DNA of 64,000 nt from Harmonia axyridis. Lineage: Eukaryota; Arthropoda; Insecta; Coleoptera; Coccinellidae. The stretch is from contig NC_059504.1 of NCBI RefSeq assembly GCF_914767665.1, positions 24,096,001 to 24,160,000 of the forward strand, read 5' to 3'. Within the stretch, counting starts at the first letter, position 1; every line of letters begins with the position of its first letter. This document shows, one piece after another, positions 21,601 through 30,769 of the stretch. The translations under genes and the position numbers were made by a program. The notes under the pieces are model-generated. The model saw nothing but the letters and a program-made list of their open reading frames with translations, made no database searches and was not told the origin of the DNA.

Positions 21601-22248
21601 ACCACGGACAGCCAAGCCACGCTGAGATCCCTGGAATCGTGTTGTCAGGGGTCTCTGCTGACTTGGGAGTGCCGTAACACCATAAAGCAACTGGCCAGAG
21701 GAAACAAGGTGACTCTACTATGGGTACCAGGGCACTGTGGTGTTGAAGGAAATGAGAGAGCGGACGAGCTTGCAAAAAGTGCATCTAGGCTAAGACCTGC
21801 TGGACCTGAGCCTTTCTGTGGGATAGGAAAAGACCAATACAAAGCTGCGGTCCAGCTATGGGAGTTGAACAGTAGGACAATCCACTGGACTAACACTCCT
21901 AGACTTGCTCAGGCAAAGAAATTCGTGAAGATTTCACCTACTTACACCAGAAAACTCCTGAAGCTGTCACGAGCGGAGCTTCGGGTGATGGTGGGACTGC
22001 TGACGGGGCACTGTCGGTACAAACATCATTTGTACCGTATGGGTAAGTCAGCAGACGAGATTTGCAGGCTCTGTGGATCGGAAGTAGAAACTTCTGAACA
22101 CTTGATATGCAAGTGTCCAGAGCTGGCTGGCCTAAGAACCATTCACATGGGCAAGCCGGTCCTGGATACCAGAGAGGTAATGGCCAAGGCCCCTAGGGAG
22201 GTTGTCAATTTTATTAACGTCGTTGACGACCTCCCTGGGTTTCTATGA
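18637..22248 (+). CDS. LINE ORF2: endonuclease, reverse transcriptase, RNase H
   Basis: The frame is open from the ORF1 stop and lies in the -1 frame relative to ORF1, with no AUG until well inside the endonuclease. The N-terminal residues QINLQHSKAASSAL and LIQEPWINGG are homologous to R1/LOA endonuclease starts, so translation probably begins by reinitiation or frameshift near 18640-18660. Domains: endonuclease (GCDANAHHKVWG, SDHMAIEF); reverse transcriptase (SYRPICLTSFLLKTMEKI, FAYRAGRSTVDAL, GDIGGAFDN, CRGCPQGGVLSPLLW, catalytic YADD at 20629-20640); RNase H from about 21418 (FTDGSKTEKGTGIG, LQAEIMAV, TTDSQATL, WVPGHCGVEGNERADELA). It closes with a C-rich motif, CRLCGSEVETSEHLICKC. No internal stop. 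Confidence 0.9.
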   Translation, partial: RSRCLTCLQINLQHSKAASSALCWRTSRRHVDIGLIQEPWINGGQVRGLPNKVYQTIYCDKAVSPRALIILRRGLTCLPLTEFLTRDLAAALVDVRTENIKRQLVIASGYFPGDAISPPPEEVQRLIEWCRIEKKQLILGCDANAHHKVWGSTDINHRGEDLLDFLFSTNIEIVNVGNSPTFMNAIRREVIDLTLATPFIAGMVKNWRVSEEPSMSDHMAIEFNVEATASADVECRIPRKTDWELYIAHMSSDLKGLKYNISSNEDLENASAHFTSCLKRAFENSCPLRKKTISRDVPWWNNNLENLKKIARKAFNKAKREGSWNAYRLALTNYNKEVRKAKRQSWRSFCEGIDKTAPAARLQKVLSKDHSNPIGQIKKPCGEFTNDPQESLRALLETHFPGSRQITSEDAAPAGEVYNPTRWDSQKAGRLFTPERIEWAIKSFQPFKSAGMDGIFPAMLQKGVEVLIAPITELFKASFTRGYIPKSWREARVVFIPKEGRKGSPEPKSYRPICLTSFLLKTMEKIIDNNIRGSVKLHSKQFAYRAGRSTVDALHHLLREVEGTLNAKEILLAMFGDIGGAFDNTLHTSICNAAKRKGIEPSTVKWISAMLKGRTVTAYLGETEVTVLTCRGCPQGGVLSPLLWSLVMDGLLERLTTGGFNVQAYADDIVVTVRGKHVGPISSRMQLALKTIENWCGEEGLTINPSKTSIIPFTRRRNLDLRALVLNGQTLHFSSECKYLGVTLDSKLNWGKHIDKTLSRATAAMWACKRLFGKTWGVKPKMVLWLYTAVVRPIVTYASLAWWTKTEEVTTRIRLQKMQRLACIGVTGAMRTAPTAALEVILDLPPLHLHVRKCSLLEAIRISHNGKLLPGNWVGHMRILNQLDSNLLAKPSDIMPTTYDFETPFETVINDRHSAISFINRLDKKSSIWFTDGSKTEKGTGIGIYGPRLRISKALGSEPSILQAEIMAVYVCAQECLKMNLKGAHIYITTDSQATLRSLESCCQGSLLTWECRNTIKQLARGNKVTLLWVPGHCGVEGNERADELAKSASRLRPAGPEPFCGIGKDQYKAAVQLWELNSRTIHWTNTPRLAQAKKFVKISPTYTRKLLKLSRAELRVMVGLLTGHCRYKHHLYRMGKSADEICRLCGSEVETSEHLICKCPELAGLRTIHMGKPVLDTREVMAKAPREVVNFINVVDDLPGFL

Positions 22249-22370
22249 ATGAGTAGGGTAGTGAACAAAAGATCTGCATGGTCGCAGTTCCCGGAAGGCT
22301 CACCGAAGCAAAACGACCCCAGTTCAAATAATAATAATAATAGGTACACAAATTATACAATATTTTCAAC

Positions 22371-22892
<522 letters not shown>

Positions 22893-22896
<4 letters not shown>

Positions 22897-24826
22897 TCTC
22901 TTATCAGAACAACAAGTACTTTTATCTGATGTTGAGAATGTTATCAACCTCAATGACTCCTTATCTCCTGATGCCAAGAACATAAAACGCGCCATGGCCA
23001 CCAACATTATAACTAATAATATCAAACCTAATAAAGTTGTCAGAAATGTAGTACAGAGAGAATTTTATAATTGTAAAAGATATCTCAAAGAACATCCAGA
23101 CTTACAGGTATTACAATCAGACAAAGGAAACGTAACAGTTATTATGGACAAGTCACAATACATAGAACTATCTAATGGAATTCTCAATGATCTTGACTAT
23201 TACAGAAGCCTACCTAGAGACCCAACAACTACTATACAAACTAAAGGTAACGCATTGATTAAAAAATTGGTAACAAGTGGTCATATTTCCCAAATACAAG
23301 GAAAATCCTTGTACAGTTATAACTCCATTCCTGCAAGATTTTATGGACTACCTAAAGTCCATAAACCTGTTCTCTCCCTCAGACCCATCATCTCCTCTTT
23401 GAATACACCAACATCTAAGATATCAGGTTATATATCTGAAATAATTTCAAGTTATTTAAGTGTTTCTAGAGGCAGATATTACGTAGAAGATTCTTTCTCT
23501 TTTTCCACCTTCATTAGTGAATTCCAACTACCAGAAGATTATGTCCTCATCAGCCTTGATGTAGTATCCCTCTTTACCAATATTTCATTAGAATTAGCTC
23601 TGTCTGCAATTCAACACAGATGGGAATCAATCAGTAGCCACACCACCATACCAAAGGAAGACTTCATCAACATCATCAGATTTCTTTTCAACTCTAACTA
23701 TTTCATCTTCCAAGGTAATTTTTACAACTAAATACTAGGTTCCCCAATGGGGTCTAAATTCGGCCCTTCCATTGCAGAGATGGTGATGGATTTCCTCCTG
23801 GATGGCGTCCTGGCAGATATCCCCTTTGAGATGCCTTTTATTAGAGAATATGTAGATGACATCATTTGTGCAGTTCCCAGTGATAAGACATCTTACACTC
23901 TTGAAAGGTTCAACAGACACAGTGAGTCTATAAAATTTACCATAGAATTAGAAAATAACAATAGTGTCCCCTTCCTAGATACCCTAGTCATTAGAAGACC
24001 TGACAATACACTGATTCTTGATTGGTATAGAAAGCCCTCTAGCTCAGGTAGATACTTGCATTATTTTTCCAACCACCCTCAGAGACAAAAAATCAATATG
24101 GTTACAGGATTGAAGAATCGCATACAAAGAATATCACACCCCACTCTGAAGGAGAAGAATATGAAACTATTATATCAGTTGATGCTTGAGAATGGTTACC
24201 CCAAGAACCTTTTAAAGAAATTGATACACAATTCATCGAATTCTGGACAGCCACAGAATAACGATGAAATCGCATCCACCAATTTAGATCAGAGAATTAT
24301 ATTTACTTCCATTCCACTGATTAATGTAATGACAAAATCCTTAATAAACTTATTAAAAACTGATAATATCAAAGTGGTACCTAGAACAGAATTTAAATTA
24401 AAGAGACTTTATAGTAATTTGAAAGATAGGATAGAAACTGATAAGAAAAGCTGTGTTGTATACAGAATACCCTGTCAAAATTGTGATGAGGTGTATATCG
24501 GACAAACATCCCAACAACTTAAAAGAAGAATCACCCAACATATTAGCGACATTAAGAATCCTAGAAAGATATGTGCACTGGCAGAACATGTAAGATCAGT
24601 TGACCATCGTATGGACTATGATTCGGTGACAGTCTTGGAGTGCGAGGAGAATATGAGAAAAAGATGTTTCCTGGAGATGATTCACATTAAGCGACATGAA
24701 AATTCCATGAACTACAGAAAGGATATAGAGAATATAAGCAACATTTATTCATATCTGATACATTCAAACCAACTTAGTGAGAGTGAGTTGTTGATCTCAA
24801 GTTCTATGTTCTCGAATGTCAGTTGA
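22893..24826 (+). pseudogene. Penelope RT/GIY-YIG polyprotein, one nonsense codon
   Basis: One frame runs from about 22893 to 24826, interrupted only by TAA at 23729-23731, between FIFQGNFYN and ILGSPMGSKFGPSIAEM. The position corresponds to the start of the conserved PMGS motif of the RT, so a single substitution explains the break. RT motifs: [66 protein letters not shown] and catalytic YVDDII near 23849. GIY-YIG domain: CVVYRIPCQNCDEVYIGQTS with downstream ITQH, CALAEHV and LEMIHIKRHENSMN. The start codon is missing because the 5' end is lost. Product, if made: a target-primed reverse transcriptase with its own endonuclease. Confidence 0.85.
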
Positions 24827-25132
24827 AGATCTATGATGTTCTATGAATCCCGACCTAACCCCTTTCGTTTTTTACGCAGTTGTCAGATGGATGAAGAAAG
24901 TTTTGTAAAAAGAAGTTTTCAAGAGAATAAGGAAGTGTGTGATTAAAAAAAAGACGTTATTGTATTAGAGACTATTTTGTGTTCAAGATAATTAATAATT
25001 TTTCCTCCAAATCTGTATAAGATTCAGTGCAACTTAAGATCTGGTAACTCTTCGCATTTCGGTGCGTTTTAACATGTTGTCTTTTCTGCAATGTTTGTGT
25101 TATATTTGTATGTTGTTTGTTTTATAGAAGTC

Positions 25133-25165
25133 CTGAAGAAGATCCCAACCAAGGATCGAAACGTC
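25133..25165 (+). ncRNA. Hammerhead-like ribozyme motif of Penelope 1
   Basis: Core CTGAAGA (25133-25139), stem II GATCC (25141-25145) pairing with GGATC (25153-25157), then GAAAC (25158-25162) and GTC (25163-25165). CUGANGA tolerates any base at the fifth position, so the variant A is allowed. Penelope-like elements are known to carry minimal hammerheads with very short stem III in this location. Here stem III has almost no room, so activity as a single unit is doubtful and may need dimers. Confidence 0.5.
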
Positions 25166-25252
25166 GACTGATGAAATAAAGAAGATAGTAACAATTGAAG
25201 TTTTCCAACACCCCTTAAACCTTTGTTTATTAATTACTTTAGGAAATTATCA

Positions 25253-25257
<5 letters not shown>

Positions 25258-25339
<82 letters not shown>

Positions 25340-25534
25340 AAGTGTGAAATGAAATGAAGTGTGAAATAAAAAATATATATATATATATATATATATTCGG
25401 TTCAATGTTATTTACCTGCTTTTTAATAGTTACTACTTAAATATCTTATATGAAACAAATATCATCATTAAACACCTGACACATCCAAATAAAGGAAACC
25501 ATAGTAACTATATATATATATATATATATATATA
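25258..25534. repeat. (TA)n microsatellites, right of Penelope 1
   Basis: TA tracts at about 25258-25328, 25371-25396 and 25510-25534, with the third copy of the GTGTGTGTGAAGTG motif at 25329-25370. The remainder (25397-25509) is unique, without recognisable features. The last tract provides the TA target of the mariner-type palindrome. Confidence 0.85.
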
Positions 25535-26172
25535 CAGGGTGTCCGGGGAATAACTGTACATACTCTTACCAGAGATAGAGTTGGACTAGCTGATTACTGA
25601 TTGACTGTAAAAAATTAATTTCTGGATTTCCCTAGAAAGATACAGGGTGATTTTCCAACGTCATGGAAATACTTAGACCATCATAAAATCCAAACTTATT
25701 GACGAATAGTATTGAAACTTGGGAGATTATTGGTACATGCTAAGGTCGAGTCAGAACGATATCAATTATTTCATTATTCCAGGGCCGGACTCATTAATCT
25801 TCATTTAAAGTGTTCAGGGTAAAAAAAACATTTTGTATTTCGAATTACAAATAATTGATTCGCTTTTTAGAAAGAAATTAAATTATGCTTCAATTTGCGG
25901 TATAGCTTAAAGTTGTCACATCAACAATTATTTTTTTATGAATTTCTGAATTTGGATAAAGTTCGAAAAATTGAATTTTTCACCATGAAGAGAACTGAAA
26001 ATCTCATGTTTGAATATAAAATACGAAAGTAGTAGTAGAAAATTTTCAAAAAAGTTCAGAGCTTTAATAAGCACATTCGATAACGAAACAATAACAAATG
26101 AAACAAACTAAAATACATTGAAGAGTACCTAATAAAAACGAAAATAGGAACGAATGAATTGCAGAGTCAACG

Positions 26173-26640
26173 TTATTTCAGAAGTGGTTCGAAATGAAAA
26201 CCATTAGCTTGTATACATTTCTCTTGCCGAATGTTCAAATTGGATACAGCCTTGCGAATCATATCGCCATTATTTCTTAAAATATCGCAACAGTTGATAA
26301 TTCTGTTCATCAGTTGTTCTCTTGACTGAATTTCTTCAGAATATACCATATCCTTCAATTTTCCCCATAAAAATAATCTAGCGGGTTGAAATCTGGAGAT
26401 CGAGGAGGCCATGAAATAGGCCCTTCTCGACCTATCCACCTATTTGGATAGGTATTGTCGAGGTAACTTCTCACTTCCAAACCAAAATGAGGTCCAGCTC
26501 CATCATGCTGGAAATAAATTCCTCTAATATTTATTCCTTGTAGCATGCCGGGTAAAATATTTTGTAAGAAATCTAGATAAATCGCACTTGTAAGGCGACC
26601 GTCAAAAAAATGAGGCCCAATCAAATGTTTGTTTATCACA
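26173..26640 (-). pseudogene. Tc1/mariner-type transposase, C-terminal part (left arm)
   Basis: Mirror copy of the right-arm coding segment, from INKHLIGPHFFDGRLTSAIY to GFHFEPLLK. It carries the same one-base deletion after PLDYF, so the frameshift preceded the inverted duplication. Only three coding differences from the right arm are obvious (for example NTYP for NIYP). The first catalytic D lies beyond the arm boundary and is missing here. Confidence 0.8.
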
Positions 26641-26642
26641 TT

Positions 26643-27282
26643 GGATAGCAAATCACAGAGTCACTTTGTACAGAACAATATTCAGTGATGAGGCTCAATT
26701 CACCAGAGACGGTGTGTTCAATATTCATAACTCGCATATTTGGGCCGAAAATAATCCACACGGTATAAGACTGAGAAATTCACAACATAAATTTTCAGTG
26801 AATGTTTGGTGTGCTGTGATAAACAAACATTTGATTGGGCCTCATTTTTTTGACGGTCGCCTTACAAGTGCGATTTATCTAGATTTCTTACAAAATATTT
26901 TACCCGGCATGCTACAAGGAATAAATATTAGAGGAATTTATTTCCAGCATGATGGAGCTGGACCTCATTTTGGTTTGGAAGTGAGAAGTTACCTCGACAA
27001 TATCTATCCAAATAGGTGGATAGGTCGAGAAGGGCCTATTTCATGGCCTCCTCGATCTCCAGATTTCAACCCGCTAGATTATTTTTATGGGGAAAATTGA
27101 AGGATATGGTATATTCTGAAGAAATCCAGTCAAGAGAACAACTGATGAACAGAATTATCAACTGTTGCGATATTTTAAGAAATAATGGCGATATGATTCG
27201 CAAGGCTGTATCCAATTTGAACATTCGGCAAGAGAAATATATACAAGCTAATGGTTTTCATTTCGAACCACTTCTGAAATAA
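26643..27282 (+). pseudogene. Tc1/mariner-type transposase, C-terminal half (right arm)
   Basis: Catalytic half of a DDE transposase: FSDEAQFTRDGVFNIHN (first D), YFQHDGAGPHFG (second D) and WPPRSPDFNPLDYF (third D). I count 41 residues between the second and third catalytic aspartates, a DD41D-like spacing. A one-base deletion after PLDYF (about 27080-27090) shifts the frame into the 27016-27282 reading LWGKLKDMVYSEEIQS...NGFHFEPLLK. The N-terminal paired helix-turn-helix domain is absent, so the copy cannot encode a functional protein. Confidence 0.8.
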
Positions 27283-27929
27283 CGTTGACTCTGCAATTCA
27301 TTCGTTCCTATTTTCGTTTTTATTAGGTACTCTTCAATGTATTTTAGTTTGTTTCATTTGTTATTGTTTCGTTATCGAATGTGCTTATTAAAGCTCTGAA
27401 CTTTTTTGAAAATTTTCTACTAATACTTTCGTATTTTATATTCAAACATGAGATTTTCAGTTCTCTTCATGGTGAAAAATTCAATTTTTCGAACTTTATC
27501 CAAATTCAGAAATTCATAAAAAAATAATTGTTGATGTGACAACTTTAAGCGATACCGCAAATTGAAGCATAATTTAATTTCTTTCTAAAAAGCGAATCAA
27601 TTATTTGTAATTCGAAATACAAAGTGTTTTTTTTACCCTGAACACTTCAAATGAAGATTAATGAGTCCGGCCCTGGAATAATGAAATAATTGATATCGTT
27701 CTGACTCGACCTTAGCATGTACCAATAATCTCCCAAGTTTCAATACTATTCGTCAATAAGTTTGGATTTTATGATGGTCTAAGTATTTCCATGAAGTTGG
27801 AAAATCACCCTGTATCTTTCTAGGGAAATCCAGAAATTAATTTTTCACAGTCAATCAGTAATCAGCTAGTCCAACTCTATCTCTGGTAAGAGTATGTACA
27901 GTTATTCCCCGGACACCCTGTATATATTG

Positions 27930-28912
27930 GTATAACAAGCCTAGATAGATCTTGCCATCCTCAAAATATGAAGCTAAATCTAGTCACACAGATGAAAACT
28001 AGAGTCTTAAGTTCGACACATCCAACTTTTCATAGTCAATGTATTTTCAAACTGAAAAAGCTATTTGTAATGAATGGATACCCCATAAAATTACTTAATA
28101 AGTTATTCGGGAATACATCATCTTCACCCCCAGTCGAAGTCACCATGTCATTAAACACCGATGCCATGATAGACCGAGCTGACATCGTTTACGTCACTAT
28201 ACCCTACATACCAGTACTCTCTAATAAGATTTCCCTGATTTTCAAAGTCTACAAACACATCAAGATTGTTAAAACTATGAAACATCCATTATTTAAGTTA
28301 GTATTCAGCCGCTTGAGAGACAAAGAAAAAGAAGAATATGAATCTCGAGTCGTGTATAGTATACCTTGTGGCTGTTGTGAGAGAACATACATAGAACAGA
28401 CTTCCAGATGGATCAAAGAAAGAATAACATCTCATAAGAGTGATGCAAGAAGAAATTTAAGAACTTGTGCCTTAGCTATACATGCGAACAACAATGACAA
28501 AACTACTCTTTAAGGAACCCCATTACCATAAAAGATTATTCTTGGAGATGTTATCAATAGCAGTGACTGACAATACTATGAATGCAAAACAAGATACTAA
28601 CAATCTTAATAACATCTACTCCTACTTGATAGAATTATCAAAAAAATTTCGCATCCACCATTTCGTAGTTTCAACACCTGAAAATAATAAACAAAATTAA
28701 GAAAGTGAATATAATTCTGTGGAACCAAACAGTGTCATTTATATCTTTCTTTGACGGATGGTGTCATGGATTGTTTACCTTACACGGATTGATGTCTGAC
28801 AGAATATATGAGTGTTATCAATGATATTAGTTACTTGTTTAATCTTTATTACTGTGAGAGAGTAGTTGGGTTGAACTATTTTGTTTTTTGAATATTTTGA
28901 AATAAGATCAAC

Positions 28913-28916
<4 letters not shown>
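27930..28916 (+). pseudogene. Penelope-like element 2, 3' fragment
   Basis: A 5'-truncated second Penelope-like element. 27968-28513 encodes the region after the RT (MKLNLVTQMKTRVLSSTHPT, PYIPVLSNKISLIF) and the GIY-YIG start (RVVYSIPCGCCERTYIEQTS). The GIY-YIG core has YIEQ where the family has YIGQ, so a catalytically important glycine is replaced. A frameshift near 28485 moves the rest (HYHKRLFLEMLSIAVTDNTM, NNIYSYLIEL) into the frame ending 28700. 28701-28916 is its 3' UTR, in which I find no hammerhead core. It abuts the mariner palindrome on the left and a (TA)n tract on the right. Confidence 0.75.

Positions 28917-28973
<57 letters not shown>
28917..28973. repeat. (TA)n microsatellite
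   Basis: Uninterrupted TA repeat of about 57 bases between the Penelope 2 3' UTR and the LINE relic. Confidence 0.9.
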
Positions 28974-28978
<5 letters not shown>

Positions 28979-29881
28979 CGTCGGTACTGTTCTTGCAATT
29001 TCCTGGCCATATATTCAATATCGTCTTTATCATTGGCCATGATGACCTGTGGTAGGATTCTGTAACTTTCGTTATCATAGCAAACGAAAGCGATAACGTT
29101 ACGAAGCGAAGCGAATGCGGTATTCTGTAAGCGTCTTTTTCTTTATCGTTTCGTTATCTTTACGCTTTTAGTTTCGTTGTCGGAGCTTACCGACTTTACA
29201 CGAAGGAACATTGGCAACGTTGCAAATAAGTAGATATTTAAGCTTCTGTAGGATTCTGCAGGTTTTGACATATAAGGTACCTGAGATAATCTGTAATAGG
29301 AGCAATGAGATAAGAGTCCCTTTCATGGACTCTAGCTGTAATGTCCTTTGAATAATCCACAGTATTAAACTTGAGTATTGTCAGAAATTATATTTTGATT
29401 TAAGACTCTCATTGGAAGTTACTTAACAAAGGGTTTCATACCATTTTAAACTGTTTAGTTTATCATTAAGAATGAATTAGCTAATTGAATACAGCACCTG
29501 AATGCAAATATTGAGTATTACAAAAAGTCTTATTTGAGCACTGGAAGAAATTCGAAATGGGACCTCGTTCAATGGATTATAATTTAAAACCTTCATTCTT
29601 ATTCCAGTTACAAAACCTACCCATACTACAAAATAAGTTCGGGGAGTCAACTAATAGTGTGTATAGGTATAAATAAATATTCATCATGTTTTCAATGATT
29701 CTGATCATCGACGAGGAAATCTCAAGAAGAGTTCGTCTAACTCTTACAAGAGAGGAGAATAGATTTCTTCGAGATAGAAGTGATCCATTTAACTTAACGG
29801 ATGAGAGATTCATAGACGTTTTCCGTTTGTGGCGGCTTCTCATAAAGCTCCACATAGCAACAATATATACACAGCATTCGG

Positions 29882-29945
29882 TAGCCTAGACGTTAAGAGG
29901 TAGACTCACGCACCGAGATACGACAAAGGTCCCGGGTTCGAATCC
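29882..29945 (+). promoter_or_regulatory. tRNA-like internal RNA polymerase III promoter in the 5' LTR
   Basis: A-box-like TAGCCTAGACGTTAAGAGG (29882-29900) and perfect B-box GGTTCGAATCC (29935-29945). The B-box lies in a canonical T-arm: stem CCGGG, loop TTCGAAT, stem CCCGG. The copy in the 3' LTR is at 30572-30635. The 5' and 3' halves do not close an acceptor stem, so this is a tRNA-derived promoter rather than a tRNA gene. A pol III promoter in an LTR recalls the 5S-derived promoter of plant Cassandra elements. Confidence 0.6.
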
Positions 29946-29976
29946 CGGCGGCTCCCGGTAATAATAAATTCCCCAA

Positions 29977-30052
29977 GCGTCTGTGACACGGCACACACAA
30001 TAATACCAAAGTCACACTGATGAGTCCGGTGTGTGTGCCAGGGACGAAACGC
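29977..30052 (+). ncRNA. Type III hammerhead ribozyme, 5' LTR
   Basis: Stem III GCG (29977-29979) with CGC (30050-30052); UC before the cleavage site, so cleavage is predicted after C29981; stem I TGTGAC (29982-29987) with GTCACA (30011-30016); core CTGATGA (30017-30023); stem II GTCC (30024-30027) with GGAC (30042-30045), extendable by GG/CC; core GAAA (30046-30049). Every invariant core base is present. The stem I loop holds GGCACACACA (29990-29999), the exact complement of TGTGTGTGCC (30030-30039) in the stem II loop. This could form a loop-loop contact of the kind that speeds natural hammerheads, or else a competing duplex. Confidence 0.85.
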
Positions 30053-30080
30053 ATAAGTAGGCATACGTGAAATCCTACAT

Positions 30081-30098
30081 TGGTGACCCCGACGTGAT
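30081..30098 (+). other. Primer-binding site of the retrozyme-like element
   Basis: TGGTGACCCCGACGTGAT begins two bases after the 5' LTR. Its complement ends in ...GGGGTCACCA, a tRNA 3' end with CCA, as expected for a tRNA primer. The tRNA species was not identified. Confidence 0.75.
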
Positions 30099-30504
30099 GG
30101 CGGAAAACTGCGGCGTTGGAGCGCAGAGGCGACTCACTGCCCCGCTCAACGTTACGGCTACTGGGGTGTCCATCGGACACTAGAGCCGATGGCACGCCGA
30201 GCCTCGTGTTTCCGTCGTCACAGCATGCAAGCCCGACGTGATGGGAATGGCCATCTTAACGATGTGTCCTGGAAAGCAGAAGGTCGATGCATAGCTCCCA
30301 TATATCTGCAATTTCCAACGAAACTCTAGACGCCCATTCCCATGACGTGCAATACGTGCTCCTTGGTCTGCCGCGGTATGCCGGACGTGAATAGGTGGCA
30401 TTCCCCGTCCGTACGATGCCGCGAGGTGCAGCTCTGATTAGGCGGCAATCACCCGGCTGCACCGATGACCTCGTAACACGCATAAGTTTCGTTCCTCCGT
30501 AACT

Positions 30505-30517
30505 GGGGAGGGAGTCA
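30505..30517 (+). other. Polypurine tract of the retrozyme-like element
   Basis: GGGGAGGGAG (30505-30514) followed by TCA directly precedes the 3' LTR and would prime plus-strand synthesis. Confidence 0.7.
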
Positions 30518-30769
30518 TGTGGCGGCTTCTCATAAAGCTCCACATAGCAACAATATATACACAGCATTCGGTAGCCTAGACGTTAAGAGGTAGACTCACG
30601 CACCGAGATACGACAAAGGTCCCGGGTTCGAATCCCGGCGGCTCCCGGTAATAATAAATTCCCCAAGCGTCTGTGACACGGCACACACAATTATACCAAA
30701 GTCACACTGATGAGTCCGGTGTGTGTGCCAGGGACGAAACGCATAAGTAGGCATACGTGAAATCCTACA
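30518..30769 (+). repeat. 3' LTR of the retrozyme-like element
   Basis: Same 252 bp at an offset of 690. One substitution relative to the 5' LTR implies very recent insertion. The second hammerhead lies at 30667-30742. Confidence 0.9.
30667..30742 (+). ncRNA. Type III hammerhead ribozyme, 3' LTR
   Basis: Identical to the 5' LTR ribozyme except for one stem I loop base. Predicted cleavage is after C30671. Cutting at both ribozymes would release a 690-nt RNA running from 29982 to 30671, with 5'-hydroxyl and cyclic-phosphate ends suited to circularisation. Confidence 0.85.

Larger units (their letters stand above)
16853..22339 (+). mobile_element. Full-length LOA/R1-like LINE (I group, with RNase H)
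   Basis: Complete non-LTR retrotransposon flanked by the 14-bp duplication ATAGGTACACAAAT (16839-16852 and 22340-22353). It ends in an (AAT)n tail at 22326-22339. It has a GC-richer 5' UTR (16853-17338), ORF1 (17351-18637) and ORF2 with endonuclease, reverse transcriptase, RNase H and a terminal CCHC-like motif. The perfect target duplication and two open ORFs indicate a recent, possibly active copy. The clade is assigned by domain order and motif style only. Confidence 0.85.
22893..25200 (+). mobile_element. Penelope-like element 1 (5'-incomplete)
   Basis: Reverse transcriptase plus C-terminal GIY-YIG endonuclease in one frame, followed by a 3' region with a hammerhead-like motif and an ATAAAG signal. 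Penelope-like elements are characterised by exactly this RT/GIY-YIG order and by hammerhead motifs in their terminal repeats. The 5' part is cut off by a (TA)n tract at 22892; the 3' end lies before the next (TA)n tract at 25258. Insertion in a TA microsatellite is plausible. Confidence 0.85.
25535..27920. mobile_element. Palindromic mariner-type element: two inverted 3' halves
   Basis: Outer ends CAGGGTGTCCGGGGAATAAC (25535) and its complement ending at 27920 are each flanked by TA. Left arm 25535-26640 and right arm 26815-27920 are both 1106 bases and, at the positions I compared, differ by only about eight substitutions. Each arm contains the 3' half of the same transposase gene, so both ends of the element derive from the original 3' end and the original 5' half is gone. 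The 174-base spacer (26641-26814) belongs to the gene on the right. The TA flanks mean this structure may itself have transposed. Confidence 0.85.
29828..30079 (+). repeat. 5' LTR of the retrozyme-like element
   Basis: 252 bp, TG...CA ends. Order inside: tRNA-like promoter (29882-29945), GC-rich linker, hammerhead (29977-30052), 27-nt tail. The one difference from the 3' LTR, A at 30002 against T at 30692, lies in the hammerhead stem I loop outside the complementary 10-mer. Confidence 0.9.
29828..30769 (+). mobile_element. Miniature LTR retrotransposon with hammerhead ribozymes (retrozyme-like TRIM)
   Basis: 942 bp: 5' LTR 29828-30079, internal region 30080-30517, 3' LTR 30518-30769. LTRs are 252 bp, start TGTGGCGG and end CCTACA, and differ at one position. 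The target duplication is CGTT (29824-29827 and 30770-30773), confirmed because its removal restores the interrupted HARBI1 frame. A primer-binding site follows the 5' LTR and a purine tract precedes the 3' LTR. The 438-bp interior is GC-rich and has no coding frame of note. Each LTR contains tRNA-like A/B boxes and a complete type III hammerhead. Size and layout match plant retrozymes and TRIMs; mobilisation must be in trans. Confidence 0.9.

Noticed and set aside
29882..29960. Functional tRNA gene in the LTR
   Set aside because: A good T-arm and B-box are present, but no acceptor stem closes and no anticodon arm could be placed.
30180..30567. Minus-strand frames in the retrozyme interior
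   Set aside because: Short, mutually overlapping, and without any recognisable motif. The interior reads as non-coding.
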